Shown here one piece after another: positions 1 through 9,028 of a DNA stretch of 64,000 nucleotides. Origin of the DNA: CAVQCT01 sp964371785 (lineage in GTDB: Bacteria > Zixibacteria > MSB-5A5 > GN15 > FEB-12); the NCBI GenBank assembly GCA_964371785.1, contig CAYJOL010000005.1, positions 62,001-126,000 of the forward strand. Reading direction: 5' to 3'. The notes under the pieces were generated by a model that had not been told where the DNA came from, searched no databases, and saw only the letters and a program-made list of their open reading frames with translations. Each line of letters opens with the position of its first letter. Position 1 is the first letter of the stretch. A program made the translations under genes and the position numbers.

Positions 1-989
1 AAACCGATCTCACAGGTAATGTCTCTGATGTCATCGGGGTTGCGTCCATCGATTCGCTTCTTCTCATCGAGCACCATCCGGCGCATCGATTCTGAATCGA
101 GATCGTGGATGATATTCTTGATTCCGTTGTCGCTCTCGGGGAACGTTTCGGCCAACGATTCAATTATCTGTTTCTGTAGGTCTTCTTTGGATGAGCGGCG
201 AGTTTCTTTGTCGGCCACGCGATTGTACTCGTTCAACCGATTACCCACCATTTCGGTCACTTTAGCCTTCAGGGCTGCATCGAGCGCTACCGGTGTGTAA
301 ACAAACTTCGGTTTACCGCACATCGACTTGAGTTCTTCGATCTTAGCGACAATCTGCTTGATGTGTTCATGTCCGAACACAAGCGCTTCGATCATGTCAC
401 TTTCTGGAATTTCGCGGCCTCCGCCCTCGACCATGGTGATAGCATCATTTGAGCCGGCCATGGTGACGTAGATGTCGCTGTCTTCCATCTGATCGATAGT
501 CGGGTTAATCACCAACTGACCGTCGATTCTCCCGACCCGAACACCCGCGATCGTCTTTTGTATCGGGACATCTGATATCGCTATAGCCGCGGCAGTGCCG
601 ATAAGCGCAAGGATGTCGGTGTCGTTTTTCTGGTCGTGGCTGATGACATAGGAGATACACTGGGTCTCTCCCTTGAAATCATCGGGGAAAAGGGGGCGTA
701 TCGGCCGATCGATGATACGCGCCGAGAGGATCTCCTTCTCAGAGGGCCGACCTTCCCGTTTGAAGAAGCCGCCAGGGATCTTTCCCGCGGCGTATGATTT
801 CTCACGATATTCTACCGTAAGCGGAAAGAAGTCTTGTCCTTCCTTGGGTTCCTTCATCGCGCAAACGGTTGCGATAACCATGGAATCACCGTATCGAACC
901 GTGACTGCACCGTTGGCCTGTTTGGCGAGCTTACCGCTCTCGACCACCATGGTGCGGCCGCCAAGTTCTATTTCTACCTTGTATGACAT
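1..989 (-). CDS. pnp: Polyribonucleotide nucleotidyltransferase (PNPase), N-terminal part, cut by window edge
   Basis: Phosphorolytic 3'-5' exoribonuclease of the cytoplasmic RNA-decay machinery, which releases nucleoside diphosphates. The reading frame stays open from the ATG at 989 to base 1, giving about 329 of the roughly 700 residues usual for the family. Visible parts are the first RNase PH-like domain, starting MSYKVEIELGGRTMVVESGK and including GKIPGGFFKREGRPSEKE and RIIDRPIRPLFP, then the beginning of the alpha-helical linker. The second RNase PH domain and the KH/S1 domains lie outside the window. The gene follows rpsO by 15 nt; a GGAG overlapping the rpsO stop codon is the likely ribosome binding site. 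The rpsO-pnp order is widely conserved. Confidence 0.95.
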   Translation of the reverse strand, partial: MSYKVEIELGGRTMVVESGKLAKQANGAVTVRYGDSMVIATVCAMKEPKEGQDFFPLTVEYREKSYAAGKIPGGFFKREGRPSEKEILSARIIDRPIRPLFPDDFKGETQCISYVISHDQKNDTDILALIGTAAAIAISDVPIQKTIAGVRVGRIDGQLVINPTIDQMEDSDIYVTMAGSNDAITMVEGGGREIPESDMIEALVFGHEHIKQIVAKIEELKSMCGKPKFVYTPVALDAALKAKVTEMVGNRLNEYNRVADKETRRSSKEDLQKQIIESLAETFPESDNGIKNIIHDLDSESMRRMVLDEKKRIDGRNPDDIRDITCEIG

Positions 990-1004
990 AAACTACTATT
1001 ACTC

Positions 1005-1274
1005 CTAACGTCTGATTCCGAGGTCATCAATTACCTGTCTGTAGCTTTCAAGATCGCTGACCTTCAGGTAATCCAGAAGACGGCGCCGCTTGCCAACCAG
1101 TCTCAGAAGGCCCAGGCGGCTGTGAAAGTCTTTCGCATGCATTTTCAAATGTTCGGTCAGATAGTTAATCCGATCGGTGAGCAGAGCGATTTGCACCTCC
1201 GGTGAGCCGGTATCGGCCCCGTGTAACCGGTGGTCAGCGATAATGTGAGCTTTTCGCTCTTTGGTCATTGCCAT
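1005..1274 (-). CDS. rpsO: 30S ribosomal protein S15
   Basis: Small-subunit protein that binds 16S rRNA at the central-domain three-way junction. The 89 residues match the normal family length, with the typical DTGSPEVQIALLTDRINYLT and HSRLGLLRLVGKRRRLLDYL segments. The ATG at 1274 is preceded by AAGGAGA at a 7 nt spacing; a second ATG two codons on is less well placed. The first 41 nt, and the ribosome binding site, lie inside the 3' end of ribF, so translation of the two is probably coupled. pnp follows directly. Confidence 0.97.
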   Translation of the reverse strand: MAMTKERKAHIIADHRLHGADTGSPEVQIALLTDRINYLTEHLKMHAKDFHSRLGLLRLVGKRRRLLDYLKVSDLESYRQVIDDLGIRR

Positions 1275-2217
1275 GTTCTTTCTCCTTTTCGATTATTTCT
1301 AAAACCTTAATTTTGTCTCTCTCTAATTGTTTAACCAACTCGGCGGTCGACGTAAATTTCTGATTCGCGCGGATAAAATGAGTCGGAAACACGATTATTT
1401 CCTCGTCATAAATATCCCTGTCAAAATCAAACAAGTTGGCTTCGACCGTAATTCGCTGAGCCGGATTGAAGTAATTTCGACCGATAAACATCATGCCGTC
1501 TTTGGTTTCGTCGCCGACTTGCGCCCAGCAAGCGTAGACTCCCTCGGCCGGCAATAGTTTTCGAATACTGTACCGCACGTTAGCGGTCGGGTACCCGAGT
1601 CGCCGCCCCAGTCCGATTCCGCGCTCCACCGTGCCATAAATGGCGTAGTCATGGCCAAGCAGGTCGAGGGCGTCACGATATTCACTGTTTTGAATAGCAC
1701 GTCGTACCCGCGAAGATGAAATGGGCTCGTTCTTGTACAGAACGGGACCGACCACCTCAACTTCATAGCCATATTTCTTTCCAAACAGTTCGAGCGACTG
1801 AATGTTTCCGGAACGATTCTTGCCAAAAGCATGGTCGTATCCCACGATCACTTTGGTCGCCCCGACCTTGTCCACGAGTATCTTTTTGATGAACTCCTCG
1901 GCGGAAAGCTCTTTGATGCTGTCATTAAATTCGATTACCAGGACGGTGCCATCGAAGAAACGTGGAATAAATTTTTCCTTTTCCTCTATTGAGGTCAATA
2001 GCAGGGGGATGTTCTCCGGAGTGACCACCACCCGCGGATGGGGATCGAACGTTATCAGCACCGGATCGAGATGCAGCCGACGGCTTTCCTGTTGCACCTG
2101 TTTGAGAATTTCCTGATGACCGCGATGAATGCCGTCAAATGTGCCTATTGTCACTACGGTCGACTGACCGGGCTGGCGTTGGTAATTCTGAAGACCTCTG
2201 ATGAAAGTCGTACTCAA
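1234..2217 (-). CDS. ribF: Bifunctional riboflavin kinase / FAD synthetase
   Basis: Converts riboflavin to FMN and FMN to FAD. At 327 residues it is close to the usual 310-320. The N-terminal nucleotidyltransferase half has VVTIGTFDGIHRGHQ near residue 22 and the SSSRVRRAI segment; the C-terminal flavokinase half has RRLGYPTANV near residue 210. The start is a TTG at 2217 that shares TTGA with the truB stop codon, which suggests coupled translation. The 3' end runs 41 nt into rpsO. The truB-ribF-rpsO-pnp order is a common bacterial arrangement. Confidence 0.95.
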   Translation of the reverse strand: MSTTFIRGLQNYQRQPGQSTVVTIGTFDGIHRGHQEILKQVQQESRRLHLDPVLITFDPHPRVVVTPENIPLLLTSIEEKEKFIPRFFDGTVLVIEFNDSIKELSAEEFIKKILVDKVGATKVIVGYDHAFGKNRSGNIQSLELFGKKYGYEVEVVGPVLYKNEPISSSRVRRAIQNSEYRDALDLLGHDYAIYGTVERGIGLGRRLGYPTANVRYSIRKLLPAEGVYACWAQVGDETKDGMMFIGRNYFNPAQRITVEANLFDFDRDIYDEEIIVFPTHFIRANQKFTSTAELVKQLERDKIKVLEIIEKEKEHGNDQRAKSSHYR

Positions 2218-3167
2218 TTCAACACCCGTACATAGCTGAAAAATTTAGCGCCAGGCTGGGCCTGATCGATTTTATCCGAATCTATTTCGGCGGTCCCGAC
2301 GGCAAGATTTCGACCGAGCGAATCACGCAAAACGATCCGGTCGCCGGCTTTGAATTTTCCGTGAACTCCGACAATATCGGCGCGTTGCGGGTCTTTGCCG
2401 GAAATCACAAACGGCTTGAATTCATCGGTTATCCTGAAAGCCGAATAATTCAGTACCTGCTGATATCTCAGCAATATGGTATGAAACGTCCCTTCCTCAG
2501 TGACCTTTCGGATATCATCGAATTCGTATGCATTGCGGATATTCAGGTGACCCACTGAAATTCTATTCAGGTTTGACAGATAGGCGCCGCATTCGAGCCG
2601 CTCGCCAATGTCATTGGCCAGGGTGCGAATGTAAGTTCCTTTGGAGCATGTCACTCGAATGGACATTTCCGGTTTTTTATAGTCCAAAAGCTCTATCTTC
2701 TTGATTTCTATTTCGCGCTCGGGCGTCTCTACTTCGTTGCCACTTCGGGCAAGATTATAAAGTCGTTGACCCTGTACGCGAACGGCGGAATAGGCCGGAA
2801 CTTTTTGCTTAATTACGCCGACGTAATCGCTCAATAGGGCGTTAATGATTTCCGCATTTAGATTCGGTACCGGCATCGGTTGCTGCATTTCATCGACACC
2901 TTCAGCGTCGAAGGTTTTCGACTTCATCCCCAAATATATCCGCGCCTCATAGGTCTTATCCATGTCGGAAATGAATTGAGCTATCTTGGTTGCGCGTCCG
3001 ACGCAGACGACGAGCAAGCCCGTGGCCCGCGGGTCCAGTGTCCCGGTATGGCCGACCCGCCGTTGCTTTATAATTTTGCGTACCTCGCTGACGGCATCGT
3101 GACTCGTTATGCCGCCTGGTTTGTTGAGCAATAGAATTCCGTTGTACGGTCTACCCGTCCTGTTCAT
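2214..3167 (-). CDS. truB: tRNA pseudouridine(55) synthase
   Basis: Makes pseudouridine-55 in the T loop of tRNAs. The protein is 317 residues. The N-terminal GILLLNKPGGITSHDAV motif and the catalytic segment HTGTLDPRATGLL, with the nucleophilic Asp, are plain, as is the downstream CSKGTYIRTLANDIGE motif. The ATG at 3167 has GAGG six bases upstream and is preferred over the TTG one codon earlier. The start overlaps the end of the DHH phosphoesterase gene, and the stop codon overlaps the ribF start by four bases. Confidence 0.96.
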   Translation of the reverse strand: MNRTGRPYNGILLLNKPGGITSHDAVSEVRKIIKQRRVGHTGTLDPRATGLLVVCVGRATKIAQFISDMDKTYEARIYLGMKSKTFDAEGVDEMQQPMPVPNLNAEIINALLSDYVGVIKQKVPAYSAVRVQGQRLYNLARSGNEVETPEREIEIKKIELLDYKKPEMSIRVTCSKGTYIRTLANDIGERLECGAYLSNLNRISVGHLNIRNAYEFDDIRKVTEEGTFHTILLRYQQVLNYSAFRITDEFKPFVISGKDPQRADIVGVHGKFKAGDRIVLRDSLGRNLAVGTAEIDSDKIDQAQPGAKFFSYVRVLN

Positions 3168-4179
3168 CAATGGCCTCGTCTAAAAGTCTTACCAGTTCCT
3201 TCCGGGCGTCTTCCAACTTCATGGAAAGCATGCACCCGGACGCATTAAAGTGTCCCCCACCGCCGAACTTCGCCGCAATGGTCGAAACGTTAATGTTGTT
3301 ACGTGATCGTAAAGATGCCTTGGTCTGATCAGGACCAATCTCCTTCAGAAGGACACCGGCTTTGACACCTCCGGTGAACAGCGTATAGTCCACCAGACCT
3401 TCGGAATCGGAATCCTTTGCCCCGGACTCTTTGAGCATTTGCTGGGTCAACGACATGACGCATATCTGTTCTCTGCTGAAGAACGAGATGCTGTTCAGGA
3501 CCTTCCCCGTCAGTTTTATTGTTTCAGGACTCATATTGAAATAGACTTGGTCACAAATATCCTGTGGGTTGGCTCCCGCCTCGATCAACCGGCCGCCTAT
3601 CTCCATAGTGCGCGCCGAGGTCGACTTGAACCGGAACCGTCCGGTATCGGTCAGGATAGCCGTGTAGAGCTGTTCAGCGACATGTGGGTCAATTTCAAAG
3701 CCGACACGTTCAAAAAACTCGAAGGCCATTTCACCCACCGATGAGGCCGATGTGTTTATCCAGTTGATACGGCCAAACTCATCGTTGTCCTGATGATGAT
3801 CAATGCTCAAGATCACCGTATCCTCGCTCAAAAGCCGACTGCTTCGGCCGATTCTCTGGATATTAGGACACTCAAGAATAACTGCCGAGTCAAAAGAACT
3901 CCGTCCCGCATACTGCTCCACAGGTGGAATTTGCGTGATTCCGTGAAGGAAGCGGTACTTCTCAGGTATTTCGGCGTCGCGCAATAGAGTGACATTCTTG
4001 CCTTCACGTCTCAAGTATGCCGCGAACGCCAGCTGGGTGCCCAGTGCATCGCCATCGGGGTCGATATGCGAGGCCACCAGTACATTATGTGCCTCGTTCA
4101 ACAGACTCAGCATCTCGTCCATCGGCGGTTCAGCCGCGAAGAAAGTTCGATTACTCTTTGGTGTCACTCTTGATTTCAT
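3151..4179 (-). CDS. nrnA: DHH/DHHA1 phosphoesterase, NrnA-like oligoribonuclease / pAp phosphatase
   Basis: Cytoplasmic Mn-dependent phosphoesterase of the type that degrades very short RNAs and 3'-phosphoadenosine 5'-phosphate. The DHH domain shows ASHIDPDGDALGTQLAF (about residues 36-52) and SIDHHQDNDEFG; the C-terminal DHHA1 domain carries GGGGHFNASGC. At 342 residues it is slightly longer than usual because of about 20 extra N-terminal residues; a second Met at residue 20 is an alternative start. The gene overlaps rbfA by 29 nt and truB by 17 nt. An rbfA-DHH-truB order is common, which fits coupling of translation and RNA turnover. The exact substrate is inferred. Confidence 0.9.
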   Translation of the reverse strand: MKSRVTPKSNRTFFAAEPPMDEMLSLLNEAHNVLVASHIDPDGDALGTQLAFAAYLRREGKNVTLLRDAEIPEKYRFLHGITQIPPVEQYAGRSSFDSAVILECPNIQRIGRSSRLLSEDTVILSIDHHQDNDEFGRINWINTSASSVGEMAFEFFERVGFEIDPHVAEQLYTAILTDTGRFRFKSTSARTMEIGGRLIEAGANPQDICDQVYFNMSPETIKLTGKVLNSISFFSREQICVMSLTQQMLKESGAKDSDSEGLVDYTLFTGGVKAGVLLKEIGPDQTKASLRSRNNINVSTIAAKFGGGGHFNASGCMLSMKLEDARKELVRLLDEAIDEQDG

Positions 4180-4507
4180 TCAATAACTGCTCTATCCTGA
4201 TACCTTCTTCGACAGAGTGGTCAAATTTGAAAGCGAATTCCGGCACAAACCTGAGTTGCAGACTCTGACCGACCTTCTGTCTGATCTTTTTCTTTTCCGC
4301 TTCCAGGTATTCCGATGTCGTCTGCTGCTCTTCAGGAGATCCCATGCATGAAAAATATACCGTCGCATATCTCAGATCATCACTCACTTTCACATGAGTG
4401 AAAGTGACCATTGACGGTGATCTTCCGGTATACTCCCGCACGAACAGCGAGGACAATTCCCGAAGAATCTGCTCGCCGATTCTGGTCGAACGTTTATACT
4501 GCTTCAC
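4151..4507 (-). CDS. rbfA: 30S ribosome-binding factor A
   Basis: Single KH-type domain protein that helps 16S rRNA 5'-end maturation and 30S assembly. The 118 residues match the family, with an N-terminal R(T)RIGEQILRELSSLF helix, a VTFTHVKVSDDLRYATVYFS strand region and a C-terminal PEFAFKFDHSVEEGIRIEQL motif. Translation starts at a GTG (4507), one base after the stop codon of the DUF503 gene. It sits downstream of infB, as in many bacteria. Confidence 0.95.
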   Translation of the reverse strand: MKQYKRSTRIGEQILRELSSLFVREYTGRSPSMVTFTHVKVSDDLRYATVYFSCMGSPEEQQTTSEYLEAEKKKIRQKVGQSLQLRFVPEFAFKFDHSVEEGIRIEQLLNEIKSDTKE

Positions 4508-4508
4508 T

Positions 4509-4790
4509 TCAATAACTTTCTACCGAACTTTCAATGATGTTGAATTCCGGGGACGATTCCAGCTTGAACATCACCTTGTTGATTACCTGATGCCCAAAGG
4601 AACTGCTGTTGGAGACAATCGCGGCACCCAGAACAGCCGATCGAATCCGATCGTTGTCGTCGACTTCGGCGATAGAGATGTTAAAATCGTTGCGTAATCT
4701 CGTCATCAGTGACTTAAGTATGCGTCGTTTCTCCTTCAGCGAGCCGATACCCGGAATATCCAGGCGAACTGTCAAAATCACGGTTACCAA
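4509..4790 (-). CDS. DUF503 family protein (YlxP-like)
   Basis: Small conserved protein of 93 residues found between infB and rbfA in many bacteria; its biochemical role is not established, though the position suggests a ribosome assembly or translation link. The family pattern is clear: a hydrophobic first strand, then the conserved GSLKEKRRILKSLMTRLRNDF helix and the central ISIAEVDDNDRIRSAVLGAA segment. The start is a TTG at 4790, chosen because the family normally has about 17 residues before the SLKEKRR motif. It begins 7 nt after the infB stop codon. Confidence 0.9.
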   Translation of the reverse strand: MVTVILTVRLDIPGIGSLKEKRRILKSLMTRLRNDFNISIAEVDDNDRIRSAVLGAAIVSNSSSFGHQVINKVMFKLESSPEFNIIESSVESY

Positions 4791-4797
4791 TACTCAG

Positions 4798-7011
4798 TTA
4801 ACTCAGAGTTCTGGCGGTTTCGACAATCTCGATTGCCTCGATGTTGTCGCCAACCTTCACGTCGTTGAAGTTCTCCAGGCCGATTCCGCACTCGAATCCC
4901 TCTTTAACCTCACGCGCGTCATCTTTGAAGCGTTTCAAAGAACTCATTGTGCCCGTGTATATAACCACACCATCGCGAATCAGACGGACCCGGTCCTTAC
5001 GACTGATCCGACCTTCTTTGACATAACAGCCGGCGACCACACCAATTTTGGGGACCTTGAAGATATTGCGCACCTCGGCGAGTCCGACAAACTGCTCATT
5101 CAATTCGGGTGACAGCAATCCTTCGAGCGCCTTCTTGACATCACTCTCAGCCTCGTAGATGATGTCGTATTGGCGGATGTCTACTTTTTCCTGTTTAGCA
5201 ATATCACGGGCCCGGCTGTCAATTGTCACACTGAAACCGATAATGATAGCGTCCGAGGCCGAGGCCAGCAGGACATCAGATTCTGTAATCGCGCCAACAC
5301 CACGATGGATTATGTTCGTTTTGACTTCGTCGGTGGCAATCTTGCCCAACGTATCAGACAACACTTCTACCGAACCGTCGACATCGCCCTTGATAATCAG
5401 CCGGAGTTCCTTGATCTGGCCTTCTTTAATCCGTTCGAACACGCGGTCCAACGAAACAGCACCGACCCTTCGTCTTGACTCCTGCTCACGCTTGATCTGG
5501 CTGCGATGAGTCGAAATCTCTTTGGCTTCCTGGTCATTCTGGACAGTTATGAAACTGTCACCGGCCTGAGGCACACCATTGAGACCGGTTATCTGTGCCG
5601 GTGTCGAGGGGCCGATTGAATCCAGACGACGGTCTAAATCGTCGACGATAGTGCGGATACGTCCGCTGTACATGCCGGCGACCACCGAATCTCCGACTCG
5701 GCTGGTGCCTTTTTGAATCATCACTGTGACCACGGGACCGCGGCCCTTTTCCAGCTTGGCGTCCACTACCACACCCTGACCGCGGATAACCGGGTCAGCA
5801 CGCAGATCCATCATCTCCGCCTGGAGCAGAATCATTTCAAGCAGTTTTTCAACACCTGTGCCCTGCTTGGCTGATACCTCGACCATAATGGTCTTGCCGC
5901 CCCATTCTTCCGATATCAAATTCAATTTGGACAGCTGTGATCGAACCTGGTCGATGTTCGCGGCGGGTTTGTCAATCTTGTTAATAGCCACGATAATCGG
6001 AACATTGGCCGCCCTGGCATGGTCAATAGCTTCCATTGTCTGCGGACGGACTCCATCATCGGCCGCCACAACAAGCACCACGATATCCGTAATCTGGGTC
6101 CCGCGGGCGCGCATAGCGGTAAACGCTTCGTGTCCCGGCGTATCCAGAAAGGCGATTCTCTCGCCATTGTGATTGACTTCGTAGGCGCCGATATGCTGTG
6201 TGATAGCTCCGGCCTCGCCTGAAACGACATTCGTCTTGCGAATATAGTCCAGCAGTGAGGTTTTTCCGTGATCGACATGTCCCATGACGGTAACCACCGG
6301 GGCACGGCGCTGCAGGTCCTGCTCGTGTTCTTCTTCTTTGGCGAATTCACCTACATCTTCAATCAGCCGGGTCTCAAGCCCGTATTCGGCCGCCAGCATT
6401 TCGATGGTGTCCATATCAAGGCGCTGGTTAATCGTTGCCATCATGCCCATCTCGAACAGCTTGGCAATCAGTTCGGCCGGTTTCCTGTCGACCTGCTTGG
6501 CGAGTTCTGCAACCGACATAAATTCGTTGACGCGAATGACATTTTCGGGAAGCTCCGCCTCGGAAGACTGGGCTTGCGGTCCTCTTTTGTAACGCTTCTT
6601 ACCCTTGGCGGTGGCGCCACTGATATTGGCCATCGTCGACTTGAAACTGCGCGCCACTTCTTCTTTGTCCACGGTCTTGCGGACTTTGCGTTTGCGACGA
6701 TCTTTCTTTCGCTGTTTCTTCTCAAATTTACGGACCATTCCGGCAATAGGGGATCCGGCATTCGTTATTTCAACACTGCCAACATTCGTTTTTTTGCGAA
6801 CCGCTTCCTTGATCTGCTCTTTGTGCTGCATTTCCTTCTTGGCTTCCTGCTTCTCCTGGGTGAACTTACCCCGGATGGCTGTCACCATCTCATCGGTCGC
6901 CACGGACATATGCGACTTGGGTTGGAAACCAAGCTCAGTCAGGACACTCAGCATGGCATTCGAAGATATTTTGTACTCTTTGGCTAGTTCATAAATGCGT
7001 ATATTCCCCAT
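4798..7011 (-). CDS. infB: Translation initiation factor IF-2
   Basis: GTPase that brings initiator fMet-tRNA to the 30S subunit and promotes subunit joining. The 737 residues carry an N-terminal IF2 module (1-55), a basic stretch around 95-115, a second IF2_N module (about 159-220), the GTPase domain with G1 GHVDHGKT at 244-251, DTPGHEAF and NKIDKP, then domains II-IV with the C-terminal fMet-tRNA binding region. The ATG at 7011 follows an excellent ribosome binding site, AGAGGAGGTG at 7020-7029. A GC-rich hairpin separates it from nusA. Confidence 0.98.
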   Translation of the reverse strand: MGNIRIYELAKEYKISSNAMLSVLTELGFQPKSHMSVATDEMVTAIRGKFTQEKQEAKKEMQHKEQIKEAVRKKTNVGSVEITNAGSPIAGMVRKFEKKQRKKDRRKRKVRKTVDKEEVARSFKSTMANISGATAKGKKRYKRGPQAQSSEAELPENVIRVNEFMSVAELAKQVDRKPAELIAKLFEMGMMATINQRLDMDTIEMLAAEYGLETRLIEDVGEFAKEEEHEQDLQRRAPVVTVMGHVDHGKTSLLDYIRKTNVVSGEAGAITQHIGAYEVNHNGERIAFLDTPGHEAFTAMRARGTQITDIVVLVVAADDGVRPQTMEAIDHARAANVPIIVAINKIDKPAANIDQVRSQLSKLNLISEEWGGKTIMVEVSAKQGTGVEKLLEMILLQAEMMDLRADPVIRGQGVVVDAKLEKGRGPVVTVMIQKGTSRVGDSVVAGMYSGRIRTIVDDLDRRLDSIGPSTPAQITGLNGVPQAGDSFITVQNDQEAKEISTHRSQIKREQESRRRVGAVSLDRVFERIKEGQIKELRLIIKGDVDGSVEVLSDTLGKIATDEVKTNIIHRGVGAITESDVLLASASDAIIIGFSVTIDSRARDIAKQEKVDIRQYDIIYEAESDVKKALEGLLSPELNEQFVGLAEVRNIFKVPKIGVVAGCYVKEGRISRKDRVRLIRDGVVIYTGTMSSLKRFKDDAREVKEGFECGIGLENFNDVKVGDNIEAIEIVETARTLS

Positions 7012-7040
7012 TCAGAACTCACCTCCTCTCGTGCGATTGC

Positions 7041-7057
7041 GCGGCGGCCTCCGCCGC
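7041..7057 (-). other. GC-rich hairpin between nusA and infB
   Basis: Perfect 7-bp inverted repeat, GCGGCGG / CCGCCGC, with a 3-nt loop in the 56-nt nusA-infB gap, just upstream of the infB ribosome binding site. No T-run follows it on the minus strand, so it is more likely an mRNA processing, stability or translation-modulating structure than a terminator. Confidence 0.6.
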
Positions 7058-7067
7058 AAATCTATGT

Positions 7068-8498
7068 CTATTCCTCGTCTTCAATCTCTTTGAAATCAGG
7101 AGCGATCGCCTTCGGGACTTCATCTTCTTCCGTCACATATCCCTCTTCATCATCAGCGAACATATTGTCAGCCGTACGCTTTTCCTCGGCCGGCTTGCCC
7201 TTTTCCGCTTCCTGTTTTGCTTTCTTCTCTTTTTTGCGATAATCTTCTTCGTGCTGCACAACAAACGCCTTCGCTTTTTCGATCAGCGTCTCGGCGGTCT
7301 TCTGGCCGATCCCTTCGATCTTGATCAGGGTCTCGATCGAAGCGTTAGCCAAACGTTGCACCGAGCTGATATCAGCGTCGGACAACCGCTCGGAGATTTT
7401 CGCGCCGATGCCTTCAAGCTGTCCAACCGGCACGAGCATTTCGGCCTCGCGTTTGCGTGCTTCGTTATACTCGGTCTCCGACATGATATTGACCTTCCAG
7501 CCGGTAAGCTTGGAGGCCAGCCGGGCATTCTGCCCGTTTTTGCCGATAGCCAGCGAGAGTTTTTCATCCTCAACCGCCACCGTCATCTTCTTCTCTGAAT
7601 CGAAGATATCGATATAGGCTACCTTTGCAGGTGCCAGTGCGCGTGTCACAAACACTTCGGGATTCGATGAGAACGGGACGATATCTATGCGTTCGTTATT
7701 CAACTCGCGCACGATCGACTGCACCCGGACACCTTTGATGCCTACGCAGGCGCCTACCGGGTCGATTCGGTCATCCGAAGAATAGACGGCGATCTTGGCG
7801 CGTTCTCCGGGTTCGCGGGCAATCGCGCGAATCTCGATAACCCGCTCATAAATCTCCGGGACTTCGAGCGCGAACAGCGCCCGAAGGAATTCATTGTTCA
7901 CTCTGGACAGCACAATCTGCGGGCCTTTCAGCGACTTCTGTACATCCTGGATGTATGCCCGGACACGGTCGCCCTGACGGAATTTCTCCCGAGGGATCTG
8001 TTCTTTTATAGGCAGAATTCCTTCGCCTCGGCCCAGATTGATAATCACGTTGCCTTTGTCGATCTGCTGAACTACACCAGATACGAGCGTGCCGACTTTG
8101 TCTATATACTCTTCGTAAATACGGTCGCGCTCCGCCTCGCGGACCTTCTGAATCAGGATCTGTTTGGCGGTAAGAATAGCGTTGCGGCCGAATTCCGACT
8201 CGTAATCGATATACATGTCCAACTCGTCATCGAGCTCGGCTTCCGGGTCGATTTCCTTCGCATCCTTGAGCGAAATCTCCAGATTGGCATCGGCGACCGT
8301 CTCGACCACCTTCTTCGTGACGATCATGAGCAGTTCATTGTTTTTGCGATCGAACTTGAACGTGATATTGTCGGTAAACGTGTACTTCTTCTTTGCGGCC
8401 GCCAGAAGGCTGGCCTGCAGAGTTTCGAGCACGGCGTCAAACTCGATGTTCTTTTCTCGGGCAATGAGGGTCATCGCCTCGATCATATCAAACGCCAT
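7068..8498 (-). CDS. nusA: Transcription termination/antitermination protein NusA
   Basis: RNA polymerase-associated elongation factor. The 476 residues contain the N-terminal polymerase-binding domain (1-125), an S1 domain starting around GTLVSGVVQQIDKGNVIINL, KH domains with GVRVQSIVRELNNERIDIV and LAIGKNGQNARLA, a helix-hairpin-helix region (about 360-415, with LIKIEGIGQKTAETL) and a very acidic C-terminal tail after residue 420. The ATG at 8498 is preceded by GGAGATACATT. It is in the conserved rimP-nusA-infB order. Confidence 0.97.
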   Translation of the reverse strand: MAFDMIEAMTLIAREKNIEFDAVLETLQASLLAAAKKKYTFTDNITFKFDRKNNELLMIVTKKVVETVADANLEISLKDAKEIDPEAELDDELDMYIDYESEFGRNAILTAKQILIQKVREAERDRIYEEYIDKVGTLVSGVVQQIDKGNVIINLGRGEGILPIKEQIPREKFRQGDRVRAYIQDVQKSLKGPQIVLSRVNNEFLRALFALEVPEIYERVIEIRAIAREPGERAKIAVYSSDDRIDPVGACVGIKGVRVQSIVRELNNERIDIVPFSSNPEVFVTRALAPAKVAYIDIFDSEKKMTVAVEDEKLSLAIGKNGQNARLASKLTGWKVNIMSETEYNEARKREAEMLVPVGQLEGIGAKISERLSDADISSVQRLANASIETLIKIEGIGQKTAETLIEKAKAFVVQHEEDYRKKEKKAKQEAEKGKPAEEKRTADNMFADDEEGYVTEEDEVPKAIAPDFKEIEDEE

Positions 8499-8510
8499 AA
8501 TGTATCTCCA

Positions 8511-8960
8511 TCAAAAGATTATTTTTGCCTTTTCTATCTCATCGAGCCGGACAGTAAACTGCTCCGAGTCGCCGGCGAAAATCACGCTGTCATCGGAAAC
8601 ATCCAGAATCTCGCCCGTGACTTTCTTGCGCGAGCGGTCGACGAACTCGATGCGAACCGTTTCACCCCTGCGGAACTTAAAATCTGTCGCGGTTGTAAGA
8701 GGACGATCCAGTCCCGGAGATGAGACTTCTAAAGTATAACCGGATTCGAAGTAATCAGTTCCATCAATTATACCGCCGACAATCTTCGAAAGGCGAGCGC
8801 ACTCCTCGATCGTGGTCCCCTGCTCGGAATAGACAAACAGCCGCAACGTCCAGTTGTTCTTGTAGCGCGACAAAGCGACATCGACTAATTCACTTCTTTC
8901 CCGTCTCAGAGGTTCTTCCAATATTGCGATCACTTGAGCTTTGAGCTCGTCTATGTTCAT
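8511..8960 (-). CDS. rimP: Ribosome maturation factor RimP
   Basis: Small-subunit assembly factor. The family signature is visible: NNWTLRLFVYSEQGTTIEECARLS, the conserved YTLEVSSPGLDRPLTTATDF block and a C-terminal Sm-like beta domain. The ATG at 8960 (149 residues) is chosen over an in-frame GTG at 8996 because GGAG lies four bases before the ATG and because the extra codons would be made from the hairpin at 8979-8998. It is the first gene of the rimP-nusA-infB unit, 12 nt before nusA. Confidence 0.93.
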   Translation of the reverse strand: MNIDELKAQVIAILEEPLRRERSELVDVALSRYKNNWTLRLFVYSEQGTTIEECARLSKIVGGIIDGTDYFESGYTLEVSSPGLDRPLTTATDFKFRRGETVRIEFVDRSRKKVTGEILDVSDDSVIFAGDSEQFTVRLDEIEKAKIIF

Positions 8961-8978
8961 ACCGCTCCATAAATTAAA

Positions 8979-8998
8979 GAGTGGGCGGTAACCCACTC
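8979..8998 (-). promoter_or_regulatory. Hairpin in the rimP leader
   Basis: Perfect 7-bp inverted repeat GAGTGGG / CCCACTC with a 6-nt loop. Read on the minus strand it is followed by TTTAATTT and then the rimP ribosome binding site, 18 nt before the start codon. It could be a weak terminator or attenuator between proS and rimP, or a leader control element. The sequence alone does not decide between these. Confidence 0.55.
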
Positions 8999-9028
8999 AA
9001 GCTAAGAAAGATAATCGTCCGGGAAGCC

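Noticed and set aside
6268..6987. Plus-strand open frame of 239 codons opposite infB
   Set aside because: Reverse-frame artefact of the charged, repetitive IF-2 N terminus (Phe/Leu/His rich).
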